Of a stretch of DNA of 57,590 bases, positions 8,688-19,509 are shown one piece after another (within the stretch, counting starts at the first letter, position 1; every line of letters starts with the position of its first letter). The notes beneath the pieces were generated by a model. That model ran no database searches and had not been told where the DNA came from. It saw only the letters and a list, made by a program, of their open reading frames with translations. The DNA lies in assembly GCA_024233785.1 (NCBI GenBank), contig JACKPD010000017.1, positions 1 to 57,590 of the forward strand, given 5' to 3'. Both the position numbers and the translations under genes were made by a program. The stretch is from Spirochaetales bacterium (GTDB taxonomy: Bacteria; Spirochaetota; Spirochaetia; CADAEX01).

Positions 8688-11151
8688 TTATAATCCCAGA
8701 TCCACAACAAAAACTACCCTTCTGTTCTTCCATCTTTCTTTTAAGTCTTTAACTGGCGCGATAGGATATTTTCCGCCGAATGCCTCAATTTTGAGAGACT
8801 TTTCCGGAACACCGAGTTTTATGAGCTCTTTCCTTACGCTTTCAGCCCTGTCTACAGTAAGTTTTTCAAGTATTGCTTCTTCTTTTTTCTCCCTTGCGGT
8901 ACCTGCTCCGAGCAGGACGTTCAAGGCATGTCCTTCGATAACAACAGAGTATTCAGGATAGGCTTTCATAAGATCTGCAACCCGTTTTAATGATTTCCTG
9001 TTGATTGCCGCGGTTTCCTTTCCCCTTGAATCGATAGACGATTTATAGGCGGAAAAGATAATATTTTCAGTATTGATATAGTATTTCCCGTCCCTTTTTA
9101 TCAGAGCTATATCAATAGGGAATTCTCCCTTTGCCGTACCAATATTGCCGGCCATATCCGCTACACGAACTGAAGCAGTATAAACAGCACCGGAAGTAAG
9201 CTTATAATTGTTCTCGGTTTCGCCGTTCCAGATAATATTTGCTTCAGGATCACCTTCTGCAGAAAAACTCATGACCTGTTTTCCATCAGAATCGGTTATA
9301 ACACCTTCCCATCCGTAAATTTTATAATTCTCTTTTACATCAAGGGCAAAATCGGTCTCTCCCTCATAGCTTCCTCCTGCTTCGGCAAAAGGAGTGGAAG
9401 AAATACCAAGATCGACAACAGGCGCGGTAAGGTCGTAATAAATATCATCTATCTTTTTCTCTGTTACACCGCCGTTACTGTAAACAACCTTGAAAGCCGC
9501 ATTGTAGAAACCCTCGCCGCTTCCGGTTTTTCCGTCCCAGAATATGTGATCGGGAAGAGTGCTTCCTCCGCTTTCAGATGCCGCGATTTTCCCGCTGCTG
9601 TCTTTAAGCTCAAATGTCCATGAAGTTATCTCGTCTTTCGGTCCGGATATCACTTTGAAATAAAGACCTGAATTATCCTTGCCTTCAAGAAGCCTGATTA
9701 TGCCGGGTATCACAAGAATATCAGCAGCGCCTACCCTTCTTTTAACCGTAATTTTTTCTGTCTTGTGGTTATAGGTATTTCCAGCCCTGTCTGTAAACGA
9801 GGCGGATCAGAAAATAATCGCCGTCCCAGATAATTTCAGAATCATCCATACCTTCCCAGACAATCAGAGATGTTGTATCCTCGTCAGAGGTTTCCACAAC
9901 TTCCTTCCGCTGCTGTCTTTATAACTCCCTTCCATGTAACTATCTCATCTGATTTGAACGAAATATCTGTACTGTTCCCGGGTTCATCCTTGCCTGGTGA
10001 TATGAGGCGGCTGCTGATATTTACAGATACTGTCGGCATTACCCTGTCAATTACTATTGCTTCACTATGGGCAACTTTAGCACCGTTATCATAGAAGCTT
10101 ACAAATCCTGCATTATATTCCCCGTCAGGAAGCATAGCCCCATTACTGTCAAGACCGTCAAAAACTGCTTCGTACATACCGGGTTCGCTGCCTGTGTAGG
10201 AAGCCTTTATTCCTCCTGTTTCATCAGCAAGAAAAACTTCCCAGTTTTTAAGTCCTTCCGGGTCGTTATGGCCAAATGAGAGAACTATAGTATCCTTTGA
10301 TCCGTCGTTATTGGGTGAAACATAATGATCAGAAAGCCTGAAAACAATTGCGGGATTTCTTGTATCGATAACAATCCCTTCTATTGTTTTTTCATCCATT
10401 TTATTGCCGGCAAGATCGGTTGAATTCAGCTTATATGTGTATTTTCCGTCAGGCAGAATCATGCCGCCGTTATCTTTTCCGTCCCAGAGCAGTTTTTCGG
10501 GAGGTGTCCTTTCCATTCATATTTTTTTACAGCTTTGTTATCGGAAGAATATATTTCAGCCGTCCAGAGGTGTTCGTCACTGCCGTTAATATGGCTGATT
10601 TCAAAAAAATCAATAGACCCGTCATTATCGGGAGAGAATTTTGGATTGGCAGGGCCTTTTAACGTAATGTCAGGTTTAACTGTATCAACAACATATTCGT
10701 CAAGGTCTGCCTCCCTGACTATTCCGGCAGGATCTTTTATCCAGATTTTTGTATTGTATATACCGTCAGGCACAACTTTTCCATCCAGGTCCTTCCCGTC
10801 CCATATAATGGATTTTTCAAGCGTAAATTTTGAATATTTTGTAAAAAGTCTTATAAACCAGCCGATATCGGACTTTTCAGTTTTTATAACTTCCTTTACA
10901 GTCTTTCCGGCTTTATCAATTACTTTTACACCATATTCAGGAACATACCCCTTTTTGCTTTTGACATATAACTCTACTTTGAACTTCAGCTCCGCGCTGT
11001 CCTGTACTTTGTTATTGTCAGGCGATATATACTGAGTTCCGGATTTTGTTACAGTAAGGCTGGGCTCTTCACGTTTTCCTCCGGCATGAAGAGATACAGA
11101 TACCATAATAAGTATCAGTAACTGAAATAAAATCTTTTTCAATTTGTTCAC
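8688..11151 (-). pseudogene. Frameshifted secreted FlgD-like repeat / OmpA-domain protein
   Basis: Pieces in different frames make one protein of about 821 residues. It starts with a signal peptide (MNKLKKILFQLLILIMVS), has several FlgD/Ig-like repeats marked by 'LLWDGKDNGG...LPDGKY' segments, and ends in an OmpA-type peptidoglycan-binding domain (residues 210-340 of the last piece, with VVIEGHA and RAESVRKEL...GVPEKSLKIEAFG). The reading frame breaks at about 10500 (one base missing), at about 9918 and 9904 (one base missing each) and at about 9810 (one extra base); the net change restores an exact multiple of three. Conserved repeat motifs continue across every break, so decay is very recent or the breaks are sequence errors. 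It was probably an outer membrane or periplasmic envelope protein anchoring to peptidoglycan. Confidence 0.8.
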
Positions 11152-11322
11152 CTCTTAATTTTATAATCATTATTATAACATATTTTCAGCTGCAAATATA
11201 ATTATGCAACAAAAATAAGCAATATTTTATGATAAGGAAATGCAAATACTCTAAAAAACAAATTACATGCACCCATGTTACAAAAATATTGAAAAAAGCG
11301 GGATAATAAAATAGGATTGCCC

Positions 11323-12311
11323 ATGCATAAATTATTGATTTTTCTCAGGGAATCTGCGGTAAGTACGTTAACTGTCTGCAGGATTCTTTTCATTCTGATG
11401 ATACCTATCAGTATAATAATGAAAATAATCAAGGAACTCGGACTGATAGGATATATTGGAGATTTTCTTGCCCTGTGATGGGTATTGTCGGCGCCTCGGA
11501 GCTACAGGCTTGTATGGGCAACGGCAATGTGCACAACTATTTACATGCTGCAATGCTTGTTTTTCAAATATAATAACTGCAGTCCCATTACTACCGCACA
11601 GATAACTGTCCTTGGAATAATGATTCTGGTCGCGCACGGGCTTCCTGTGGAAAGCTCTGTGGCAAGAAAATCCGGTATAAGATTAAGGGTTTCTCTTGTC
11701 ATAAGAACCGGAATGGCAATTGTATTCGGGTTTATTTTTTACCGTTTTTCAGCCTTTTCAATCTTTATAATACAGAACCTGTAATTCTGTGGATTCCGGG
11801 AAACAGCGCGCCGGGAATTACAGGCTGGGCAGCCGGAGAGCTTAAAAATTATGCTGTAATGACTGTGATAATTTTCACACTTCTCACAGGGATGAAACTC
11901 CTTGAAAAATCCGGTTTTATCGAAATACTTGTAAAACTCCTGCGGCCGTCGTTAAAAATCCTGGGAATCGGTGAAAAAGCAATACCGGTAACCATAATTG
12001 GAACAGTGCTGGGCTATGCATACGGAGGCGGGCTTATAATACAGGAGTCAAAATCAGGGAGGATAACAAAGAAAGACCTGTTTTATACTATAGTCTTTTT
12101 ATCCCTCTGCCACAGTTTTATTGAAGACAGTCTGCTAATGGTATCAATCGGCAGCGCCGCGCTTCCTGTTTTTCTCGGAAGATTTGTCCTCGCATACATA
12201 ACCTGCTCAATTATTGTTCTTCTCACAAGGAGGATGGATTACAGCCTTTTTCTTAAAATATTTTTCAGGCCTGATCCAGTTAATCAGGCTGACACAAAAA
12301 AAAGCATATGA
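11323..12311 (+). pseudogene. Frameshifted nucleoside-recognition (Gate) domain membrane protein
   Basis: Starting at ATG 11323 (weak AGGA upstream), the reading yields about 328 residues of a multi-helix membrane protein only if several frameshifts are repaired. Near 11478-11500 and again near 11545-11570 pairs of compensating shifts occur (an in-frame TGA at 11476 blocks translation), and another shift near 11780 leads into the intact C-terminal 150-residue frame. Motifs such as GLVWATAM, MILVAHGLPVESSV and LGYAYGGGLIIQESKSG match the Gate domain of SpmA/NupC-like proteins. Transport role and substrate are unknown. As in the neighbour, all breaks are single-base indels with motif conservation on either side. 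Confidence 0.7.
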
Positions 12312-13358
12312 ATGAACAGGAGAAGCTGCTTTACAAAAAGGGGTTTCCCGGATATATCTTTTATCTATATGGATCTCACAAATGAAAATAAAATATCTGT
12401 GCCCAAAAACCTCTCAATCAGGCAGGAACCATGGCAGTTGTCGCCCTGTTCTTCATGCCCTGAAACACCTTGCTGCAGAAACCTTCCATTAACAGGGCTC
12501 TGGCTTGAAAGGCAGAGCGATTTTATCACTCTCCTGACCGCATCCTGTCATGAAGGATTTTTTCCCGCCATGAAGAAATCAGGTGAGTGGATAATCTACC
12601 TGTCCCGCGACTGCAGACATCTGGAAAAAGAGTGCGGCAAATGCCTGATCCATCAATCGCAGAGCCAGAGCCTGATCTGTAAATCATATGACGCTCACAG
12701 GTGCTGGTATGTCGACGCTTTCAGCCGGGCCGGATACAGCACACTCATCCCTTTCGATACAGAAATGCTCATCTGGCTTGAAAAAAAATACAGCCTTATG
12801 GAAAAGGGATTTGCCTTTACCCCGGAGTGGGATGAGCTGTGTGAATCAGTAGCTGCCTGCAGGAATTGCAATCCCGGACAGGCTGCAATTGAAAACCTAT
12901 CTACAGATGCACTGCTTTTCAGCAACACGCTTTCCTTCAGGAAGAGCCGCGAGGAAAGGTATCTATTCCTTCCGCCGTATAAAAGGGCGGAGCATTTAAG
13001 TCACTTTGAGCTTATATCATTCAGACTGGGGTTTCCCGGAGTCAGGCTTGCCATGGCTGACAATGTTTGGGCCTTTGTAATAGACACATCTTTGAATATT
13101 CGGAAAATCGATCTTATCAGGAACGCATATTACCCGGCAATCAGGCACAGGGACTGCCTCTACAGTTTTGATAACCTGGAAAAGGAATCAAGGCCGTTTT
13201 CAGAGACAGGCGGGCAATGGGTAATTATAAACCGGCGCAGCCTTGATCTGCTCAAGGCTTCAACAGTTTTTGACAGTTCCGGAAGAGTTAAAAAAATACC
13301 TTCAACATCTCAAATACTTGATATGCTCAAGTTCAGCAATCCTGACATGGCTGCATAA
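12312..13358 (+). CDS. YkgJ-like CxxCxxxCC zinc/iron-chelating domain protein
   Basis: A 348-residue soluble protein. The N-terminal third holds CSSCPETPCC (near residue 47) and then CRHLEKECGKCLIH and CKSYDAHRCW, the cysteine order of the YkgJ/UPF0153 family, thought to bind zinc or an iron cluster. The remaining 200 residues, which hold another pair of cysteines (ACRNCN), show no family I recognise. The ATG at 12312 follows the Gate gene's TGA directly, suggesting coupling; an in-frame ATG at 12369 (MDLTNEN) is an alternative start without a clear ribosome site. Function is unknown. Confidence 0.6.
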   Translation: MNRRSCFTKRGFPDISFIYMDLTNENKISVPKNLSIRQEPWQLSPCSSCPETPCCRNLPLTGLWLERQSDFITLLTASCHEGFFPAMKKSGEWIIYLSRDCRHLEKECGKCLIHQSQSQSLICKSYDAHRCWYVDAFSRAGYSTLIPFDTEMLIWLEKKYSLMEKGFAFTPEWDELCESVAACRNCNPGQAAIENLSTDALLFSNTLSFRKSREERYLFLPPYKRAEHLSHFELISFRLGFPGVRLAMADNVWAFVIDTSLNIRKIDLIRNAYYPAIRHRDCLYSFDNLEKESRPFSETGGQWVIINRRSLDLLKASTVFDSSGRVKKIPSTSQILDMLKFSNPDMAA

Positions 13359-13474
13359 TGAAATTGTAACCGACATAACTTTCATATAATCTGATTTCAA
13401 TAATTATAACTGTATACCTTTATAATATAATTAAAGCGCAATAACTGCATTGAAAGATATGTACCATTAAAAAA

Positions 13475-13501
13475 AAGCCGCTCCCGTCTCCGGTGCGGCT
13501 T
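13475..13501 (-). terminator. Rho-independent terminator of glyA
   Basis: Stem AAGCCGC (13475-13481) with GCGGCTT (13495-13501), a 13-base loop and, on the minus strand, a run of T directly after. It begins six bases after the glyA stop. Confidence 0.85.
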
Positions 13502-13506
13502 CATAA

Positions 13507-14757
13507 TTATTCGTACATAGGATATTTCGCCGTAAAAGCGTAAACCTCATCCCTGATGGCTGAAAGGGCCGCATCATCTTCAACATTCTCAACGACACGT
13601 TTTATGAACTCAGCCACAACAGCCATTTCCGCCTTACCCATGCCTCGTGTGGTAAGAGACGGGGTCCCGAGCCTTATCCCGCTAGTTATCATCGGCTTCT
13701 GGGGATCAAACGGGATTGTATTCTTGTTTGCGCTTATCGCGGCTTTGTCGAGGGCAGCTTCAACAGCTTTGCCGGTAAGTCCTTTCTTTGATACATCGAC
13801 TAACATGAGGTGGTTATCCGTACCGCCTGAGACAAGAGTAAAGCCTCTCTCCATAAGGGCTGAGGCAAGCGCTTTCGCGTTATCATTTACATTTTTCATG
13901 TATACTTTATATTCAGGCTTAAGGCATTCGCCGAATGCCACCGCTTTTGCGGCAATTATGTGCATGAGCGGGCCGCCCTGTATACCGGGAAAGATTTCCC
14001 TGTTGATTTTTTTGGCGATCTCTTCGTTATTTGTAAGAAGATATCCACCTCTCGGGCCGCGGAGAGTTTTGTGTGTTGTACCGGTAACTATATCCGCATA
14101 GGGGACAGGTGACGGATGAAGTCCTGTAGCTACCTGACCTCCGATATGGGCAATATCAACCATAAGGGAAGCACCCACTTCATCGCATATTTCCCTGAAT
14201 TTTTTAAAATCAAGTAACCTCGGGTAGGCGCTGGCGCCCGCGATTATCATTTTAGGGCTGTTTTCCTTTGCGATCTTCCTGAGCTTGTCGTAGTCTATCT
14301 GCTGTGTTTCAGGAGAAACCTGATAAGCTACCATATTATAATGCTGACCTGAGAAATTAAGGGGATGCCCGTGAGTAAGGTGTCCTCCGTGGCTTAGATC
14401 CATGCCCATAACAGTATCGCCAGGTTTTACCAGAGACATATACGCGGCCATATTTGCCTGTGAGCCGGAATGGGCCTGGACATTGGCGAATTGCGCGTTA
14501 AAGAGCGTCTTTATCCTGTCGATGGCAAGTTTTTCAGCTTCATCTACAAATTCACATCCTCCATAATATCTTTTTGAAGGATAACCTTCCGCATACTTGT
14601 TTGTCATTATACTGCCGTCCGCTTCAAGAACAGCCATTGATACATTGTTTTCAGAAGCGATTAACTCAAGATTTTTATTCTGCCTGTTTTTCTCGTTTTG
14701 AATCGCAGTCCACACATCCGGGTCGCTTTCTTTCAGCCCTTTTTTAAAGTATTCCAT
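13507..14757 (-). CDS. glyA: Serine hydroxymethyltransferase
   Basis: PLP enzyme of the cytosol that converts serine and tetrahydrofolate to glycine and 5,10-methylene-THF, the main entry of one-carbon units. The 416 residues are full length. Visible signatures are NLELIASENNVS near the start, YAEGYPSKRYYGG (55-67), HSGSQAN (96-102), the His/Asp cluster around 200-204 and the PLP lysine in TGTTHKTLRGPRGG (Lys230). It is divergent from the ZIP transporter and close to metH, which uses the methyl-folate derived from its product. Confidence 0.97.
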   Translation of the reverse strand: MEYFKKGLKESDPDVWTAIQNEKNRQNKNLELIASENNVSMAVLEADGSIMTNKYAEGYPSKRYYGGCEFVDEAEKLAIDRIKTLFNAQFANVQAHSGSQANMAAYMSLVKPGDTVMGMDLSHGGHLTHGHPLNFSGQHYNMVAYQVSPETQQIDYDKLRKIAKENSPKMIIAGASAYPRLLDFKKFREICDEVGASLMVDIAHIGGQVATGLHPSPVPYADIVTGTTHKTLRGPRGGYLLTNNEEIAKKINREIFPGIQGGPLMHIIAAKAVAFGECLKPEYKVYMKNVNDNAKALASALMERGFTLVSGGTDNHLMLVDVSKKGLTGKAVEAALDKAAISANKNTIPFDPQKPMITSGIRLGTPSLTTRGMGKAEMAVVAEFIKRVVENVEDDAALSAIRDEVYAFTAKYPMYE

Positions 14758-14887
14758 AAATTCCCCCTATTTAATGATCTTTTTATGACCTTTGCGTTAT
14801 AAACGATTGTAAGTAAAAGCCCTACTGACAGAAAAATATTACAGAAAACACCTGCAACATTCAAGTGTTATCATGAATCCTGTTTAT

Positions 14888-14916
14888 TTCAAATAAGAAA
14901 TGAGTTATGTTATAAT
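14888..14916 (+). promoter_or_regulatory. Sigma-70-type promoter for the ZIP transporter gene
   Basis: TTCAAA (14888-14893), 17 bases, then a perfect TATAAT (14911-14916); the ATG follows 23 bases later with GGAGG in between. Confidence 0.6.
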
Positions 14917-14939
14917 TAATTCTAAATACGGAGGATTAA

Positions 14940-15752
14940 ATGCTTGAAAATTTTATTGCCCTAAACCCGGTAATACAGGCTTTTATAGCAACTCTTTTTA
15001 CCTGGGCTGTTACAGCTCTCGGCGCTGGTGCTGTTTTTTTCTTTAAGACAATCAACAAAAAAATACTTAACGGGATGCTGGGCTTTGCTTCAGGCATTAT
15101 GATCGCGGCCAGCTTCTGGTCGCTTCTGGCCCCGGCCATAGCGCTTGCGGAAGAAGTTACAAACACACCGTGGGTACCTGCCGTAATCGGTTTTCTTTCA
15201 GGAGGGCTTTTCCTCTGGCTGGTGGATAAAATCCTGCCCCACGCCCACCCGTCATTTGCCAAGGGGAAAACGGAAGGGATAAAGACATCCTGGCAGAGAA
15301 GCGTGCTGCTTGTTCTTGCGATAACAATACATAATATTCCGGAAGGTCTTGCAGTCGGTGTTGCATTCGGAGCTGTAGCGGCAGGGATTCCCTCAGCTTC
15401 TATAGGAGGCGCAATAGCCCTTGCTATCGGTATAGGACTTCAGAATTTTCCCGAAGGGACTGCTGTATCTGTCCCCCTCAGGAGAGAGGGATTCAGCAGG
15501 TTCAAGGCGTTCCTTTACGGGCAGTTTTCAGGAATTGTTGAACCAATAGCAGGAGTACTGGGCGCTCTTGCAGTAATAACCATGAGAGGAATTCTCCCTT
15601 ATGCGCTCTCATTCGCCGCAGGCGCGATGATCTATGTTGTTGTAGAAGAGCTGATACCGGAAGCACAGATAGAGAAGCATAGCGATCATGGAACAATCGG
15701 GGCAATGCTTGGTTTCGCGGTAATGATGCTGCTTGATGTAGCCCTCGGCTGA
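14940..15752 (+). CDS. zupT: ZIP-family divalent metal transporter (ZupT-like)
   Basis: A 270-residue inner membrane protein with about eight helices. The binuclear metal site is shown by HNIPEGLAVG in helix 4 and QNFPEGTAVS in helix 5, the exact ZIP-family signatures. The C-terminus holds a further VVEELIPEA segment typical of bacterial ZupT. It imports zinc and possibly iron, manganese or other divalent ions. ACGGAGG precedes the ATG. It stands alone between its own promoter and a terminator. Confidence 0.92.
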   Translation: MLENFIALNPVIQAFIATLFTWAVTALGAGAVFFFKTINKKILNGMLGFASGIMIAASFWSLLAPAIALAEEVTNTPWVPAVIGFLSGGLFLWLVDKILPHAHPSFAKGKTEGIKTSWQRSVLLVLAITIHNIPEGLAVGVAFGAVAAGIPSASIGGAIALAIGIGLQNFPEGTAVSVPLRREGFSRFKAFLYGQFSGIVEPIAGVLGALAVITMRGILPYALSFAAGAMIYVVVEELIPEAQIEKHSDHGTIGAMLGFAVMMLLDVALG

Positions 15753-15766
15753 TATTCTTAATTTAA

Positions 15767-15794
15767 CCCCGTGTGCGTGTAACTGCTCACGGGG
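15767..15794 (+). terminator. Terminator after the ZIP transporter gene
   Basis: CCCCGTG (15767-15773) pairs perfectly with CACGGGG (15788-15794) around a 14-base loop, followed after CCGG by TTTT. It may also serve the minus-strand metH end at 15823. Confidence 0.7.
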
Positions 15795-15822
15795 CCGGTT
15801 TTGAAATGTTTTTATTATCATC

Positions 15823-18800
15823 CTAGTATGCAAGAATTGAATTCAGCCATTTTTCTGTAACTTCACGGGCCTCATTTCTTCTTTCCGCGTAATCCATGAC
15901 CTGGTCAAGGGCAATTTTTCCTACACTGAAATATTTGCTTTCCGGATGGGCAAAATAATACCCGCAGACCGAAGCTTCAGGCACCATCATCCGGCTGTCT
16001 GTAAGGGAAATTCCTATGTTTTTTTCAGCTTCAAGGAGGTTGAATATAAGTTCTTTTTCCCTGTGATCAGGGCATGCCTGGTACCCGGGCGCGGGGCGTA
16101 TCCCCCTGTATTTCACCCTTAGAATTTCTTCTACAGAGAGACTCTCATCCGGCGCATAGGGCCAGTATTCTGTTCTTACCTTGAGGTGAAGATATTCAGC
16201 AAGAGCCTCAGCAAGACGGTCAGAGAGGGTCTTTACCATGATCCTGAGGTAATCATCCTCCCCTGCGATCTTTTTAACAGCATCTGCGGCACCTATCCCC
16301 CCGGTAACGGCAAAAAATCCCAGATAATCCTTTATTTCAGATTCCTCAGGCGGCAGATAGTCAGATAGCGAAAGATAATAAGGGATCTCGACTTTCTCCT
16401 TCTGCTGCCGGAGGCACGGAAGGACAGCCGCTTCTTTATTTCTCTCTTCATTTTCAAAAAGGATTATACTGTCTCCCCGTTGGGCTGCCGGCCAGAATCC
16501 TGCTGCCGCATTAAGGGTCAGGAGTCCCTCTTTTTCTATCCTGTCAAGGACCTTGCCTGCATCATCAAAGAGTTTTTCAGCTTCTGTTCCTGCTGCAGGG
16601 TCTTTGAATATCTCAGGATATTTTCCTCTGATTTCCCATGCAAGAAAGAAAAAAGACCAGTCAATATATTTTCTCACTTCCTGAATGGAAAGGCTGTTAA
16701 AATACCTGGGCCCTAAAAATGACGGGCGGGGAGGCTGAACAAATTCCGGTTTAAACCGTTTTTCCCTGACTTCTTTTAAAGGGAGGTACTTTTCATCTTT
16801 CAGCTTGTTATTCCTTTTAACCCGGGTCTCTTCCATCAGCAGGTTAAGATCATTCTCATAGTATTTTCTCTTTTCCGGGTTCATGAGTTTTTCTACAACT
16901 CCGACAGCAAGGGAGGCGTCCTTCACATGAACAACAGGACCTGAATAAGCCGGATCAATTTTCACGGCAGTGTGAATCAGGGAAGTTGTGGCGCCGCCCA
17001 CCAGAAGAGGGATAGTCATACCCCTTTTTTCCATCATGGCTGCCACATTTACCATCTCGTCAAGGCTCGGGGTTATAAGCCCTGAAAGGCCTATGATATC
17101 AGCGCCTGTTTCTTCCGCTTTATCAAGGATGGCTTCAGCAGGAACCATTACTCCCATGTCTTCTATTTCATAGTTATTGCACTGGAGAACAACTCCCGCA
17201 ATATTCTTGCCTATGTCATGTACATCGCCCTTGACTGTAGCCATAATAATCTTTCCATTGCTGACCGATTCCCCTTCCTTCTTTTCCGCTTCAATAAACG
17301 GAAGGAGCCATGCAACTGATGCCTTCATGACTCTTGCGCTTTTAACAACCTGCGGAAGAAACATCTTTCCGGAACCGAATAAATCCCCAACCCTGTTCAT
17401 TCCATCCATAAGAGGACCTTCTATTACATCCAGGGCGCGGGTGGATTTTTTCCTGCATTCCTCAGTGTCTTCAATGATAAATTTTGTAAGCCCTTTCACA
17501 AGCGCGTGAGAAAGCCTCTCTTCCACAGTACCGGAACGCCATTCTTCATTGCCTGCCCCTCCGGCGCCTGTTTTCCCCTCTTTTTTTTCCGCGAGCTCTG
17601 ATGCAAGTTCGATGAGCCTTTCCGCGCTGTCTTCCCTTCTGTTGAGAAGTACATCCTCTACAGCGGAAAGCAGTTCCGGTTCAATTTCATCATAGACAGT
17701 CAGCTGTCCGGGATTAACGATTCCCATGTCCATACCAGCATTAACCGCATGATAGAGAAATACGGAATGGAAAGCCTCCCTTATGTGATTATTTCCGCGG
17801 AAGGAGAATGAAACATTGCTCACCCCCCCTGAGACAAGAGTTCCCGGCATCCTTTTCTTTATCTCTTTAACCGCGGAAATAAAATCAACTCCGTAATTTG
17901 CATGTTCAGGAATACCAGTGCCTACGGCAAAAATATTGGGATCAAATATTATGTCGGAAGCCTTAAATCCTCCCCTTTCTGTAAGAAGTTTATAGCCGCG
18001 CCCGCAGATACTTACCTTCCGTTCAAAGCTGTCAGCCTGACCTTCCTCATCAAAGGCCATGAGAATAACAGCTGCCCCGAATTTCCGCACCTCTTTCGCC
18101 TGGTACAGGAACTTTTCCTCCCCCTCCTTGAGACTTATCGAGTTGACTATGGATTTCCCCTGAACACATTTTAGTCCCGAGAGGATTACTTCCCACTTTG
18201 ATGAGTCAATCATTACCGGGACTTTGGCAATATCAGGTTCTCCTGACAGGAGCTTCAGGAAATTATCCATCTCCCATACCGAATCAAGCATGGCCTCATC
18301 CATATTTACATCAATGATCTGGGCGCCGTTTTCAACCTGTTCCCGCGCTACTTCCAGCGCCTCCTCGTATTTATGGGCCATAATTAGTTTTTTAAACCGG
18401 GCAGAACCTGTAACATTGGTCCTTTCCCCTACATTAACAAAAAGCGAATCTTCTTTTACTATGCAGGGTTCAAGGCCGCTGAAAGCTGAATATGTTTTAG
18501 GTTCAGGTATTTCTCTCGGCTTTTTACCGGAAACAGCCGAGGCTATAGCCGCGATATGCTCAGGCATTGATCCACAGCATCCTCCGACAATATTTACAAG
18601 CCCTTCTTCCGCAAAACCCCTGATTATCCCTGCCATAAACTCCGGGCTGTCATCATATTCTCCAAGTTCATTGGGCAGGCCGGCATTCGGATGGGTTGAG
18701 ACCCCGCACACGGCAGCCGCGGAAAGTTCCCGCAAGTATCGGCCCATGGCGTCTGCCCCGAGAGCGCAGTTCAAGCCCACTGTAACAGCCCCGCTGTGTG

Positions 18801-19509
18801 CAACTGAATGATAGAAAGCTTCGGTGGTCTGACCCGAAAGGGTCCTCCCGCTTGCGTCTGTAATAGTTCCCGAGATCATTACAGGAAAATCAAGTCCTGT
18901 ATTTTCCTTGAAGGAAAGGATTGCGTATATGGCGGCTTTTGCATTGAGGGTATCAAATATGGTTTCAACCATAATCACGTCCGCTCCCCCTTCAATAAGA
19001 CCGGAAAGAGCCTCGGCGTAGACGTCCTTCAAGCGGTCAAAAGTCACGGCCCTGTATTCCGGCCTGTTGACATCAGGCGAGATCGAAAGGGTTTTATTTG
19101 TCGGCCCTAAAATACCTATTACATAGCGTTTTTTTTCTGCAGTAGAATATTTATCAGCCGCCCTGCGGGCAATTTCAGCAGAAGTTTTATTTAATTCCGT
19201 AACCAGAGATTCTGTTCCGTAGTCTCCCTGGGAAATGGAATTCGCATTAAAAGTATTTGTTTCTATAAAGTCAGCCCCGGAGAGGAGAAACCGTTCATGT
19301 ATATCTGTTATTACATCGGGGCGGGTAAGAGAAAGTATTTCGTTATTACCTGCAAGGGGTTTAGGATGATCAAGAAACCTGCTGCCCCTGAAATCCTCCT
19401 CATGGAGCTTATAGGTCTGAATAGTCGAACCCATCGCCCCGTCAAGGATAAGAATCCTTTCTCTCATCAGGTTTCTGAAATCTTTACTTGTAAGCCTGTT
19501 TGTATCCAT
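15823..19509 (-). CDS. metH: Cobalamin-dependent methionine synthase
   Basis: Transfers the methyl group of 5-methyl-THF via cobalamin to homocysteine. All four modules are present: homocysteine-binding (first 320 residues, zinc ligands in GLNCALG at Cys248 and GGCCGS at Cys311-312), pterin-binding (330-600, VGERTNVTGSARF), B12-binding (DVHDIGKN near residue 750, His as cobalt ligand) and the C-terminal SAM-dependent reactivation domain. The start at 19509 has GGGGG six bases upstream; the in-frame ATG at 19530 has no ribosome site, so the protein is about 1228 residues. No cobalamin or SAM riboswitch is apparent in the leader. It lies near glyA, and both feed the folate methyl pool. Confidence 0.96.
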   Translation of the reverse strand: MDTNRLTSKDFRNLMRERILILDGAMGSTIQTYKLHEEDFRGSRFLDHPKPLAGNNEILSLTRPDVITDIHERFLLSGADFIETNTFNANSISQGDYGTESLVTELNKTSAEIARRAADKYSTAEKKRYVIGILGPTNKTLSISPDVNRPEYRAVTFDRLKDVYAEALSGLIEGGADVIMVETIFDTLNAKAAIYAILSFKENTGLDFPVMISGTITDASGRTLSGQTTEAFYHSVAHSGAVTVGLNCALGADAMGRYLRELSAAAVCGVSTHPNAGLPNELGEYDDSPEFMAGIIRGFAEEGLVNIVGGCCGSMPEHIAAIASAVSGKKPREIPEPKTYSAFSGLEPCIVKEDSLFVNVGERTNVTGSARFKKLIMAHKYEEALEVAREQVENGAQIIDVNMDEAMLDSVWEMDNFLKLLSGEPDIAKVPVMIDSSKWEVILSGLKCVQGKSIVNSISLKEGEEKFLYQAKEVRKFGAAVILMAFDEEGQADSFERKVSICGRGYKLLTERGGFKASDIIFDPNIFAVGTGIPEHANYGVDFISAVKEIKKRMPGTLVSGGVSNVSFSFRGNNHIREAFHSVFLYHAVNAGMDMGIVNPGQLTVYDEIEPELLSAVEDVLLNRREDSAERLIELASELAEKKEGKTGAGGAGNEEWRSGTVEERLSHALVKGLTKFIIEDTEECRKKSTRALDVIEGPLMDGMNRVGDLFGSGKMFLPQVVKSARVMKASVAWLLPFIEAEKKEGESVSNGKIIMATVKGDVHDIGKNIAGVVLQCNNYEIEDMGVMVPAEAILDKAEETGADIIGLSGLITPSLDEMVNVAAMMEKRGMTIPLLVGGATTSLIHTAVKIDPAYSGPVVHVKDASLAVGVVEKLMNPEKRKYYENDLNLLMEETRVKRNNKLKDEKYLPLKEVREKRFKPEFVQPPRPSFLGPRYFNSLSIQEVRKYIDWSFFFLAWEIRGKYPEIFKDPAAGTEAEKLFDDAGKVLDRIEKEGLLTLNAAAGFWPAAQRGDSIILFENEERNKEAAVLPCLRQQKEKVEIPYYLSLSDYLPPEESEIKDYLGFFAVTGGIGAADAVKKIAGEDDYLRIMVKTLSDRLAEALAEYLHLKVRTEYWPYAPDESLSVEEILRVKYRGIRPAPGYQACPDHREKELIFNLLEAEKNIGISLTDSRMMVPEASVCGYYFAHPESKYFSVGKIALDQVMDYAERRNEAREVTEKWLNSILAY

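Noticed and set aside
18224..18811. Long plus-strand open frame (195 codons) opposite metH
   Set aside because: It is the antisense shadow of a conserved, full-length metH; no motifs and no plausible start signal.
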